Below, in pieces: positions 23,723 to 34,914 of a DNA stretch of 64,000 nt (positions are counted from its first letter, which is position 1; each line of letters starts with the position of its first letter). The translations under genes and the position numbers were made by a program. Origin of the DNA: Zonotrichia leucophrys gambelii (Eukaryota > Chordata > Aves > Passeriformes > Passerellidae); the NCBI RefSeq assembly GCF_028769735.1, contig NC_088193.1, positions 4,863,814 through 4,927,813 of the forward strand, in the 5' to 3' direction. The notes beneath the pieces are model-generated. The model did not search any database and was not told where the DNA came from. It was given only the letters and a program-made list of their open reading frames with translations.

Positions 23723-26212
23723 TGTTTATGCTTCTCACAAGACTGGGGACACAGAATTAGGGTGCCACCAGCCCAAATCCACACACCCCCAGGTGCAGCA
23801 GAGATGGTGATTTGTGCTGCTGGACCCCAGTCCCCTCCAGCGTGGAGGAAAATTTGGGAACAACAGGCTGGAATGCCTCTCCGGCTGGTTTGTGTGGTTG
23901 TGGCCCTGGCAGGGGTGTGCAGCAGTGGGATGCCGCTGTTCTCTGCCTGTTGCAGCCCCTGCCGAGCGCTGGCTCCATCCCCCGGGAATTCGCTCCGGCT
24001 TCGCTGCGATTAATCTCATCGGCCACTGGATGTCAATGTTGCCTCATCCAATTACAAGTGGGAAAATCGCGGATCTTCAGAAAGGGGGAGAAAACGCTGC
24101 TGTCAGAATATCGCAGGCTGGATGTTGTTTTCTTCAGCGAAGTTGGTTATTAAACACTGTAGAGCCGTGTACGGAGGGGAGGAATCCATCACTGCTCTTG
24201 TTTGGCTCAGCCAGGGCGGGATTGGACCCCATCTGCATAAAGACTAAACCTTGATTTGGGATGAAAAAATGAAAATGAAAGAATGAAAACCTGTATAAAA
24301 AAAAAAAAAAGGTACCCCCTTCCTTGAGGCACAGCTGAGGTGTTGGTGGTTGGCACTGCACCCTTCAGCAGGACAGGGATGTGTTCCTTGGGTGCAAGGG
24401 AGCTTGGAGGATGTGAACTCAGAAAATCCAGTTCTGGAAGGGGAGGATTCTCAGGAAGCAGATCTGGATTTAAACACTGCAGCTTGGCCTCCTCCCCGTT
24501 ATCCATCTTCCAGCCAGTCGTGGGGAAGCAGCTGTATCCTGCCAAGATTCATGATCAAGAACGCCTCTCCCCCACCTCCTTCCTGCTTTCCACAAATATT
24601 TTAAAGCCAAGCCCTGGGCTGGGAAGCAGGTGCCTGTCTGCACACCCAGCTGGGACATCTGTGGCGAGATTCCTTGGGAAGTGGGAGCCCTGAGCTGGAA
24701 TGGAGGTCTGTAGGTATGGTCTGGTGGGTTGAGATGCACCTCAGTCCTCTCCTGTGCTGTGAAACCACTCAATATGGACCTTCCCACAAAGAGAATGGGG
24801 GATGCAGAAGCTCTGGGTATGTCCTTTGCTTGGATAGAGCATCCCTGGCAGCAGGATCTGCTCCCTGCCCTCCCTCACACCTCTGCAGCAATTAAAGTCA
24901 GGACATTGCTCCCCAGAGCTGCCAGCCCTGCTGCCTTTCTTTCCTTCCTTTCCATAGAAGGAAAATGGATTTGTGTTTTCCATCCCTTTGGAATTATCAC
25001 CCCCCCACTTTCACGTTGAGTTCATTTGAGCACGTTAATATCTCAAGTTTAATGATAAGTCTAACGGAATTCATTTATAAGATAAATAAGATGTTATTAG
25101 TACATTAGTAGCAAAAAATGTGCAAGGACATTGCTAATCTAAGGTGAAAATGCCTTCCTGCGTGAAATTTAATTAGCAGATTGTGTTCTATTAGTGACTT
25201 TTATGGGGATTTCATGAAAATGAATACAAATACGATCCGGGCAGCCTCTCCTGTGAAATGAGAGCCTCCCAAACCTACCCTCCCTCTCCAACCCAGAAAA
25301 ACACGGATGCGTGTCCTATTCCTTTTCCAAAGGGAACTTTGTGGAGGCAGAAAGGCAACCTGTGGCCATCCTGCAGTGTGAGGACATGGGTGAAGGGTGT
25401 CACAAAAGCTGAGTGTGCTGACAGTGAGTGAAACAGGCTGGGGCACTCAGAACTATCCCAGCTTTCCCCTCTGCCTGAGCAAGCAGCTGGTCAGAGCTGC
25501 TTTTCCATGAAAAAAAGCAGCATGGTTATGGAGCTCTCCTTCATGCTCGGAATTTTCTCCCCAGCCAGATGTCCTGCAGGAAGCAGCAGTGGTGGCAGAG
25601 GGTGCCAGCTCCTACCCAGGGTCCCTGGTGGGGATGCAGTGTCACAGATGCAGTGTCACAGAGCCATGTGCTGCCTCCCTGAGCATCCTGCAGGCCTGCT
25701 GGTGTGGGGGAGCTGCAGGGAATGGAGCCCATCCAAGAGCATCATACATATTTTAAAGACTTATGGTCCCCCAGCCGGCCCGAGGGGGTTGTGCAGCTGT
25801 CACTGCCAGGCTGGGCTGGAGTCACAAGGCACAGAGATGTGCTGGTGTCCCTTTTCTTGCAGCTCATCTTGCAAAGCCAGCACAGCAGGGACTCTGGAGG
25901 AGCCGTGGAGGTGACACTGATGCATCTTCCTTGGTTTCATGCTGAACACCAGCACTTGGGCTGTTTCTGGAGCTGGGAAACATTCCCATGCTGTGGTTTC
26001 AGGAGCTTATAGATGACTTGGAAAGGAAAAGCATCTTGGCATCAGCAACAAGAAAATAAATAAATGGAAGGCTTTTCTGTCCTCAGTCTTTCCTGGGAAG
26101 ACTGTTGTGCATACCCTGCTTTGGGGAGAGTTGTTACTGGCATCACCTCCTCCACCTGATCTGGGACCTCCTGGTTCCAGTCCCTGTGTGTGACTAAGGG
26201 AGATACAATGGA
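23723..26212. other. Unique sequence with AT-rich island
   Basis: The repeat-free block 25,000-25,230 (GAGCACGTTAATATC, GTTTAATGATAAG, AATTTAATTAGCAG) and a CpG-containing block at 23,990-24,170 with GCGATTAATC and CCAATTACAAG look like enhancer candidates. A run of A lies at 24,297-24,310. No exon supported. Confidence 0.35.
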
Positions 26213-26480
26213 ATTCCAGGATAGTTTTGGTTGGAAGGGACCTTATAGTTAATAAGGTGGTGTTGAGTCATAGGTTGGACTTGATGATCTCAAAGGTCTT
26301 TTCTAACCTTGTTAGTTCTGTGATTCAGTGTTTCTGTAAAAAACATCCCATTCCACCCCCTGCCATGGCAGGGACACCTTCCACTAGACCAGGTTGCTCC
26401 GAACCTGTCCAACCTGGCCTTGGACACTTCCAGGGATCCAGGGGCAGTCACAGCTATTCCTCAGTGATGCTGTGCTGGCT
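26213..26480 (-). mobile_element. CR1 LINE 3' end interrupted by a second CR1 tip
   Basis: An antisense CR1 end starts at GGATAGTTTTGGTTGGAAGG and resumes at ACATCCCATTCCACCCCCTG through CCTGGCCTTGGACACTTCCA. Between, at about 26,250-26,335, lies a plus-strand CR1 tip (AGGTTGGACTTGATGATCTC, TCTAACCTTGTTAGTTCTGT). The younger tip inserted into the older copy in the opposite direction. Confidence 0.85.
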
Positions 26481-26628
26481 CCCTGCTCTTGGCACCAAAA
26501 CCCAGGCTGAGGTTCTGCCTCATCCAGAATCATGGCAGGACTGCTGTTGGCTCTGGAGTAGCCAGGAGGGTCAGACAAACAGCCATGGGCTGTTTGATCT
26601 TTGTTTGAAAGGACATGGGAAGGTGTTG

Positions 26629-27013
26629 TGTGACCGTGTTCACTGGGGTTCTTGGATGACGGAAGAGACGAGGATCTGACTCCATGTTTCAGAAGGCTTG
26701 ATTTATTATTTTATTATATATATTACATTAAAACTATACTAAAAGAATAGAAGAAAAGGTTTCATCAGAAGACTAGCTAAGAATAGAATAGGAAAGAATG
26801 ATAATAAAGGTTTGTGGCTCGGACAGAGAGCCTGAGCCAGCTGCACTGTGATTGGCCATTAATTACAAACATCCAACATTGGCCAATCCCAGATGCACCT
26901 GTTGCATCCCACAGCAGCAGATAACCATTGTTTACATTTTGTTCCTGAGGCCTCTCAGCTTCTCAGGAGGAAAATCCTATAGAAAGGATTTTCCATAAAA
27001 GATGTCTGTGACA
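26629..27013 (-). mobile_element. Solo retroviral LTR, family A copy 2
   Basis: 385 bp, TGTGACCGTGTTCAC to GATGTCTGTGACA, with a perfect 6-bp duplication GTGTTG at 26,623-26,628 and 27,014-27,019. It is a close relative of the copies at 23.3 and 33.3 kb. It is a solo LTR, left after recombination between the two LTRs of a provirus. Confidence 0.93.
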
Positions 27014-27592
27014 GTGTTGGAGCTCCAGAGGAGCAGAGAGAGCCCTTGTGTCCTGAATAGCATGGGAGCCTCACCTCCCCTTAGCAGACCTGTCCCACCC
27101 CTTGTGTTCATGCAGAATGACTCTGGTGGCCCAGACAGGATTTTGAAGCTGGGGAGATGTCATGAGTTACTGGAGGAGGCATCTGGTGGTGGTTCCAAAG
27201 CTCCTTCCCTGCCATCTGTGGGTGCAGGATCCAGCTCTTGCCTATTCCTTTGCTGAACAGTGAAGCAAATGCATGGGGAATCATTATTCATGCAGATGAT
27301 CCTCACAATTCAATAGAGGTAATTAGGAGAATGATGGAGGAAATTAGCACTTTCTGCGGGTTTATTAATATTAATAAAATGATTCCACGGTTAAAAATAA
27401 TAATAATAATATTCATAAAATAAATACATAACTGCAGAAGAGCTCTGCCCAGCTCCTAAACACCAGGCTGCTCCAGGCAGGAATCAACAAGCAGCTGGAA
27501 TCAGTCTGCTGGCTTTTTGCCCCCTCTAAAGATGGAATCATAGAAGTCAGAATCAATTGAGGCGTATCTGGGGTAATTTCTCATTTCCCACA
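27014..27592. other. Unique sequence, AT-rich island at 27,260-27,430
   Basis: TCATTATTCATGCAGATG, GGTAATTAGG, GAAATTAGC and a short (AAT)n run. The ATGCAGAT octamer-like site beside TAAT cores suggests POU/homeodomain input; unverified. Confidence 0.3.
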
Positions 27593-27712
27593 TTTATCTT
27601 CCACATTAGGGAGAGGAGCTGAAGCTCAGCAAATCCTTAAGGCTTTGAGAGATTGAGGGACTTGACTTTAGTGTGCCAGTGGTGTTGAAAATAGGATGTT
27701 TTCTGAGAACTG
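27593..27712. repeat. Local duplicated segment, copy 1
   Basis: From TTTATCTTCCACATTAGGGA to GATGTTTTCTGAGAACTG. It matches 28,082-28,199 over about 118 bp with scattered differences. Not a family I recognise. Confidence 0.85.
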
Positions 27713-27749
27713 AGGGAACAAGGGTGAGGGCTTCAACCTGACAAAGGGC

Positions 27750-27985
27750 AGGGATGGATGGGATACTGGGGAGGAATTCTTCCCTGTGAAGGCAGTGAGG
27801 CCCTGGTACAGGTTTCCCTGTGGCTGCTCCATCCCTGGAAGTGTTCAAGGCCAGGTTGGACAGGGTTTGGACAATCTGGGACGGTGGAAGTTGTCCCTGC
27901 CCATGGCAAGGGTTGGAACAAGATGGGCCTTGGGGTCCCTACCCACCCAAACCATCCTGTGATGATCCTGTGGTTCTGTGACTGA
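27750..27985 (+). mobile_element. CR1 LINE 3' end, truncated
   Basis: Forward CR1: GTGAGGCCCTGGTACAGG, AAGTGTTCAAGGCCAGGTTG, GTCCCTGCCCATGGCAAGGG, CACCCAAACCATCCTGTG. It sits between the two copies of a local duplication. Confidence 0.92.
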
Positions 27986-27997
27986 GGCATATTTGGG

Positions 27998-28057
27998 GTG
28001 TGCTGACAGTGAGTGAAACAGGCTGGGGGGCTCAGAAATATCCCAGTTTTTCCCTCT
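27998..28057. repeat. 60-bp segment shared with 25,413-25,471
   Basis: GTGCTGACAGTGAGTGAAAC, AGGCTGGGG, CTCAGAA and TATCCCAG occur in the same order at both places, about 2.6 kb apart. Confidence 0.8.
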
Positions 28058-28081
28058 TGTGCATATCTCTTGTTTGCCTCT

Positions 28082-28199
28082 TTTATCTTCCACATTAGGG
28101 ACAAGAGCTGAAGCTCAGATCTTCAAGGCTTTGGGAAATTGAGTGGCTTGTCTTTAACATGCCAATGCTCTTAAAAACAGGATGTTTTCTGAGAGCTGC
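28082..28199. repeat. Local duplicated segment, copy 2
   Basis: Partner of 27,593-27,712 (TTTATCTTCCACATTAGGGA start, GATGTTTTCTGAGAGCTG end). Confidence 0.85.
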
Positions 28200-30929
28200 C
28201 TCTGATTCCTGTTGTCCTCTTGCTTCTTCCCCTGCTGTGTACTGCTCCTAGCAGGAAAAGCATCCTCACATCTCCCCTTGCCATGGAGTTGGTGTAATGT
28301 GGCTATGGGTACCCATTTCCAGATTGCTCCCTTTGTTGTGTTTCCCATTCCCATTCATGTTGATCCCATTAGAGGACCGTGGATTTCTGCCCCACATGTG
28401 CTGTGCACCCTCAGGAATGCTTTTCAGCTCCTGAGCTGCTAGATGTGCCTCAGGATTTGGAGGAGGTTATTTGCACAGGGTGAGGAGATTATCAAATTAA
28501 AGACAGTACAGAATGCTATTAATGAAAATACATGACAAATGTATTTAAACATTTAAAAATTTAATTAGAATTTTTATTGTTGAAGTCTTGCTATGAGTGC
28601 TTTCTGAAACCCTCTTCTTTCTGTGGAGATCAAGGCTGCTTCATTTTCTTGCATGCTAAAGGAGGATTTGGGGTAAAGAAGGGAATAATTGTACCAAATA
28701 TCTTCTGAAGAAGGTAACAGGACTTTTCCATTGGATGCTGGGTGTGGGATGTGCCCTGGCTGGACCCATGGGAGTGCCTGTCTAGGGCTGACTCTTTTAG
28801 AAAGGCATTAGTGGGGTTTTGCAGGATCAAAACACTTCATGGGCCAGGAGGGACACCTGGGGAGCTTCAGTGTCAGACTGAGGATGCTGCTGAACTCTGA
28901 GGATGGCACCAGGCTGTCAGGAAGGGCAGGAAAAATCCCAGATGGGCTGATGGATTTGTGGCTCCTCCATCCATGGGAGATGTGCAAACCCAAAAAACTT
29001 ACAGGGAGAGCAAAGAGAAGGAGCTCAGAGCCCCATGGAGCTCCCAGGCTGAGTGCTCCCTGCCCTTTCCTCCTCAGAACACCTCTGGGGAGCAGCTCTG
29101 CTTGTTTTGACTCTGCAGGGAGCTGGGAATTGGCCAGGAACAGCTCTCCTGGCTGACCCGAGCTGGAGATGCCAGTCTGGTGGGTGGTGCCAATTCCCAG
29201 AGCCTTCTCCTGCTGTCTTTATTAAATGGGAAAAGATCAGAGCAGTTGAACTCTTTCCTTTAATGAGAGATTGCATTATATTAAACGGTAATTGCAAAAA
29301 AATCAGTTTCTATAATTAAAAGGAGACCTCACAGCCAGGCATGGAGGAGGTTTTCTGCAGCTCCACAGATCTCCATCTTCAGCATCTTAGTGCTGGGGAT
29401 TCCATGTTCTCTGAGTTTTTGGGCTGTTTATGGTCAGCAAGAGCCAGGATGGGGATTGGGATGGGATTCCCTATCCCATCCACCCAGGGCTGTATATCCT
29501 GCACTCCAATGGCAGAGCTGGTGAGGGGAGGCAATTATTTCCATTACAGAGGAATTTGCAGGGCTGGCAGTTTTCAGGAGGGATGGGGGGAGAAAGCAGC
29601 CCTATCTCCCAACTTGTAAATTAAGCAGATCTGGTTGGGAACTGTCACCGCAGGAGAAGAAATATGAAACCTCTGGGGTCATGTATGCAGAGTAATTTTT
29701 CTGACTGTAACTCTACTTAAAAGTAAGGATATGATGGAAATGCTTAGAGCATTTTAAATGGACCCAACAGAGATCTGCTTCAGCTCCAGTGAAGTCTGTG
29801 CAGACTTCATTGGGTGTTGGCTTACTCTAAACTTGCTAACACCAGAGTTTAGTGCGTGACTGAGAAATAAATTGGTTCCTTCTCCTTATTAACTGAAAAT
29901 ACTCTCAGATGAAGGAGAAAGAACGGCCTTATTTGAATATTTTTGTGGGATTTAAGGCATGAGAGCAAGGTTGGTAATGCTGAGGAGGGGCACTGGGGTG
30001 CTTGCTCCCCACCTTGGGTCAGGGTTCTCCACACAGGACTTAGGATGGATCAGGTCTCCAAGTGATGGAAACCTCCCAGGGGTGAAGCTGACCTTGAAAA
30101 GCACCAAGAATGTCTGTGTGTCTGTCAGGCTCACTGGCTGTGTGAGGGAATACACGACAAGGCTCGTTTTGGGGAGTGGAAGAAAAAGCCTTCCACAGGA
30201 GCTCAAAATGTGAGCCCGCATGAGCCTCCCTTGGGATCAGTGAAGGCACTTCCAGTCCCAGTTCTGCTCCCAAGGTTTTCCCTCACTCTAAAGTGTCTGA
30301 GCAAAGCCAGCCTGGTGAACCCTGTCAGAGAAGCCCTTTGAAAGGAGCTGTGACCCTGAAGCTGTGCATGGGTGATGTGTTGGATTCTGGGACATGCTCC
30401 TTTCAGTGAGAAGAACAGGAGAGATGCATCATGACCTCTCCCTGGCATGCAAGCCTTGGGAATGGCAGGGTTTGCCTCCCAGTTCTGAATTTGAATTCCC
30501 TATTCTAAAGACCCCACTTGGCTCTGCTCTGCTCCAGCCCCATCAGTGAGACATTTGAAGGCTGGAGCGTGTGTTGGTTTCTGACAGGTGGAAAAACGAG
30601 TGTGCCAAGGCAGAGGCAGGAGGATCCCAGGGGATGATGAGCAGAGTGATGGCTGCTTTGCTCCTTGCTGCACCCTTTGTGAAGCTTATGGAGCCATTTA
30701 GGGCACAAAAGTGTCCCAAGGTGTGCTGTTGCAAGGTGCAAACAAAGGGAGGAGGAAGGATTTGGGACTCAGATCCTGCCTTGGCCATTCGCTGGGGAGC
30801 AGGATGGCTGAACCAGAGACACCATCCCCAGCAGCAAATGCAATTCCCTTGGGTTTGATTGGAAGGATGCTCTCGGAAGGTTGCAGTTTATTGCAGCTCC
30901 AGGACATGTGAACAGTCTCTGTTTCGGCC
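28200..30929. other. Unique sequence
   Basis: AT-rich at 28,490-28,600 and 29,230-29,320, possible regulatory islands. No gene or mobile element recognised; frames on both strands are short and featureless. Confidence 0.4.
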
Positions 30930-31510
30930 TGCACGTTTGAAGAATGAGTCAGAGTTCTTCAGTTCTCAGTCTCAAGAATTGTTTATTTTATCTTATCTAT
31001 AAAAGTTTTTCTCCTGCCCTGCCAAGGTCTATTCAGCAGGACAATTCCAAGGCACCCTGACTGCCCCCGGGGCAGTGTTATCTCTTTATACTAAAAATTA
31101 CGTATAACATGTTTACAATTACTTTCCAATACCTATCACCTATGGTAAACAGCGAGCTTCTACTCTAAACCAATCCAAAAGTGCCAACATCACAGCAGAA
31201 GATGGAAGTAGAGAAGAAGAAGAAGAAGAAGAAGAAGAAGAAGAAGAAGAAGAAGAAGAAGAAAGGCTGGACACGCCCAAGTCCCTCCATCTTGTCCACA
31301 AAAACCCTTATTTGAAAAACCCCAAAATCTACTTTTATACCTAGTGATAATTTTATTATTATACTACTTAAACTTCTGTGGCTTTCAGGTCCTCATACAA
31401 AGCTGGTAATTTGCTCCAGGGGTCATAATCAAACCCACAGGTGTTCTGGGCTGTGTGCCAGCGTCTCTGAGCCCCCTGGCAGGGTCCCAACAACTCTGGA
31501 TGTCCAGAGG
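30930..31510 (-). mobile_element. Retroviral LTR-like insertion with internal (GAA)n
   Basis: Starts near TGCACGTTTGAAGAATGAGT on plus. On the minus strand there is a TATA-type box (GGTATAAAAGTAG, at about 31,330-31,343) and an AATAAA site (30,982-30,987), so the order fits an LTR read right to left. Upstream on minus a frame ends YDPWSKLPALYEDLKATEV (stop near 31,368), which I associate with the 3' end of a passerine ERV internal region. Boundaries and target duplication could not be fixed. Confidence 0.6.
31212..31263. repeat. (GAA)n microsatellite
   Basis: About 17 uninterrupted GAA triplets. It lies within the LTR-like element. GAA tracts of this kind can form triplexes and change length. 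Confidence 0.97.
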
Positions 31511-32079
31511 GATGGGCTGAGTTCTGACAGGGTGCAGCCAGGGCAGGGTGTGCTCCATTGTGAATTGGCTCAGTGCAGAGCCAGGCTGGCCTGGGGACAG
31601 CTCCTCCTGCTCTGGGGTCAGGCATCCCATCCCAGGGAAGGTTTTTAAGCACCCAGGCTGCAGTAGGCAGATACAGGGAATCTGCTGCTTTTCTGCTTGC
31701 TTAGGAGCATGAGGAATGCTCCAGATTATCACCCAAGAAGGAGTTAATAAAGCTGGGTTTGCTGGCTGATTGAAGACTGGGCAGCTGTGAGTGCATTGCT
31801 TTAGGTATCCATGAAATGTAGCCTCTAGATGCTCAGGATTGAGGTGTGATAGGAGGAAATCTGGATGGAGAGGAGAGTAACAGCATGCCCAGCTTTTCCT
31901 TCTCCTCCCCTATCTCCCTTCTTGCCTCCCCTGGAATTCTGTGGTGTGAGATTTTTCACCCCGTGCACTGGAAACAATATCTTGGAGCAGCTTTGGTGCC
32001 ATTTGTTTTCCCTTTAATTGGCTAGTGGGGAGAAAATAACGAAGGGAAGTCATGCAGGGGAAGTTCTCATCGGTGCCGT
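31511..32079. other. Sequence right of the LTR-like element
   Basis: The first ~150 bp may still belong to the ERV insertion. The remainder is unclassified, and no gene was recognised. Confidence 0.35.
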
Positions 32080-32500
32080 TTTTGGCAACAGAGTCACAAC
32101 ATCCTAAATTTATTTATTTAATTGCATTATTAAAAGTATAAATAAAAATAAATCCAGGAGAGCAGCCGGATCTATACTTTGCATCTCTAAAATAGAACCA
32201 TAAATGCCACGGAGCACTGGGGGAATGATTTATTAGCCTGTTATCGTGAGTGACTGGGACGCTTTCGATGGAGTCCTTGCTAATTTCTAACAGCTGCATT
32301 AAATCACAGATGCTATCAGCTATTATAAAATAATCACCCAGCGCTCTGTGAACCAGCACGAGCCCAGGGTCAGTGCTGGAGCCCTGGATTTGTTTCACAT
32401 CTCAGCCCCTCCGTTTCCTGCGAGGGTGGGAAATAAATAGGGCTTGTAGCGGCCTCATTTTATCATCCAGGAGTTGACAATAAATAAAAACCTCTATAAA
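32080..32500. promoter_or_regulatory. Candidate conserved non-coding element
   Basis: Repeat-free and AT-rich with mixed motifs: TTTAATTGCATTATTAA, GCTAATTTC, GCTATTATAAAATAATCA, ATTTATTAGCC. The complexity is higher than a simple repeat, which favours a regulatory element over AT noise. Confidence 0.35.
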
Positions 32501-33283
32501 ACTTTTTTTCTAAAAGGAGTTTCGACCAGAATTTGCAATGAGAGGAAACCTGATTTTGTGCTGTGTGATGTCAGGACTCCTGGGTCCTGTTTCTAGTTCA
32601 GAAAGGGAGCTGAGCTTGCTGATTTATGGGGAGAGGGAGGATTTCAAGGGTTTGGCTGCAGACAGGGCTGCAAGGAAGGCAGCAGGTCCTGGCAGTAAGA
32701 AACGTCTGTCAGCTCCTCCGCCTTTGCTCCTCGCTGCTCTTTCAGACAAGTCACTTAAATTTCCCTGCAGCTCCACTGCCTTCCTCTCGTTTGACAAATA
32801 ACGTGTGTGTTTATGTGCCTGGGCTCCGGAGGGGGTTAATACTTGGCCTGGAAATCTCTTTAGAAGTGCCAATTTGTAGCGACAGAGAAACAACAATGAA
32901 TAGAAGAGCCTGCGAGGACCAGAAGAAGCGAGCGAGCGGCTGCTTATCAGGATGGTGGCTCGCAGAGCCAGCTGCAATAGCAGGGGTAGTTGTAAAGGGT
33001 GAAGGAGATGGGAAGGGAAAAAAAATAAAAACCCAAACCCACAAATAAATAAAAAATAAAGCAGTTAGGATGAAAATGCCTCCCATCTGCAACACTCGTA
33101 TTTTTCTTGACAGTTTTGCTTTATGTTAGAGCAGCTGCTTAACATGACAAACGCTAGCTTTAATAACGAGGAGCCAGAGGAGATGCAGGGATGGAGTTCT
33201 ATGGCTCATCCTGCTCTCCCATGCTCTTTCTTGGGTGTGAACAGCCCAGAGCAGGCTCACCCTGGTGTCCTGCACCACCTTGT
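32501..33283. other. Unique sequence
   Basis: A 140-codon plus frame (32,626-33,048) has no recognised domain and is treated as chance. No repeat recognised up to the LTR. Confidence 0.4.
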
Positions 33284-33665
33284 CCTGTAGCCATGATATT
33301 TTCTGAAAAATCCTTTCCTTAGGATTTTTCCTCCTGAGAAGCTGGGAGGCCTCAGGAACAAAATGTAAACAATGGTTATCTGCTGCTGTGGAATGCAACA
33401 GGTGCATCTGTGATTGGTCTCATGTGGTTGTTTCTAATTAATGGCCAATCACAGTCCAGCTGTCCAGACTGTCTCAGTCAGTCACAAGCCTTTGTTATAA
33501 TTCCTTTTCTATTCTTAGCCAGCCTTCTGATGAAATCCTTTCTTCTATTCTTTTAGTATAGTTTTAATTTAATATATATCATAAAATAATAAATCAAGCC
33601 TTCTGAAACATGGAGTCAGATCCTCGTCTCTTCCCTCATCCTGAGACCCTTGTGAACACCACCCA
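33284..33665 (+). mobile_element. Solo retroviral LTR, family A copy 3
   Basis: Reverse complement of the copies at 23.3 and 26.6 kb. The sense strand has CCAAT-type motifs (GATTGG, GGCCAATC), a TATA-like run and an AATAAA at 33,588-33,593. The start (TGTAGCCATGATATTTTC) and the end differ from the other two copies, so it is an older or variant member. CCACCTTGT on both sides (33,275 and 33,663) includes the likely target duplication. Confidence 0.85.
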
Positions 33666-34914
33666 CCTTGTTCAGCTTGGGAAGATCAATTTGGACCCAG
33701 TGCCTGCTGTTTTGGGAACAGTTGTGGTTTTGAAGCGCTGCGTCTTTGTTTGAATTTGTGAGGTTAAAGGGGGTTTAAGGAAGAAGGAGCCTCAGGGTTG
33801 TTTGTTTGTGGAGCAGCAGCTCCTGGTGACACCCTAGGCTGCTCCAAGCCATGTGTCCATGGGGAACAATGCTTTGGAGGGGATTCCAGGATAGCCGTGG
33901 GCAGCTCTCCTATTTCCCCAGAGGTATTTGGGTTCCTTTGTCTTTTCCTACCTTGTCATTCTCTCTGCACAATGAGATGGTGGCTTTGCAGCTTGCAGGT
34001 TGTTTCCTTCCTGCGGTATCGGGGGTTGTCGGGTTGTCAGAAGCCTGGAGATAGCAGGGATTGCTGACAGCAAGCAGAACTCAGTCAGAGCTGTGCACAG
34101 AAACCTTGCTCAGCCTTTGAAACCGCAGTCAAACCCTCCCCCAAGGTTATTCTTCCTCATAAAACACTCTTAGTTTTGTTTGCCGCAAACCTAGATTTTA
34201 ATCCCAGCATCCAGGCAGAGCTGGGCTTTGAAGAGAATTGGGTTGGAGTCACAAGTGAATGGCTGAGGCCAGGCTGACTGAAACAGATGAATTAAAGCTG
34301 ACCTAGGAAGATGGAGATGTTCCCATCCACACCCCGGCTGTGCCACTTGCATATTTATCTCATTGTGCCCGATACCACTGGGAATAAATCAGCAGTGAAA
34401 CATGCAGGGAGCAGCTCTGCTGCCTCTGAGAGCAGAGACCTGCACCAGCATTTATCCACAGCTCCCATCAAACTCCCAGGGAAGTTTTCCAAAGCCTGCA
34501 GGAACCCAGAGCCTTCCCTCACCTAATGGTTTTCTCCCCCTCACTTCAGCCCTTAGAAGCAGGAATTTCAAAGTTGAAAAAAACATCACCTGCACGGGCC
34601 ACAGAGGGGAAGACTGAAAACACTGAGAATTTTTATTTCTCCTGGGACCTGCCGCATGAGCAGCCCGGGTAGTTCAGACAGGCTGAGAACAAGTGTTCAG
34701 ACCTTTACCTGCATAACACGGCTGCCAAACCTGCCCAGCAGCACCTGGAGACAAGGGGGGTGTGGAGGGTGAGGAGTGGGAGCAGGGAAATTTCCTCCCC
34801 AGCTCTGCAGAGATCCCACCCAGCTCCCTGCAGCTCCCAGCCCTCCTCTGCCCCTTCCAGCAGCAGCACAGGCAGGATCTGAGAGCCCCAGGAGCTGCCC
34901 CAGCGCTGGGATTT
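33666..34914. other. Unique sequence
   Basis: No gene or repeat recognised before the tandem block. Confidence 0.4.

Noticed and set aside
23335..27013. A full provirus with LTRs at 23.3 and 26.6 kb
   Set aside because: The two LTRs have different target duplications, and the sequence between holds no gag, pol or env reading and includes CR1 pieces.
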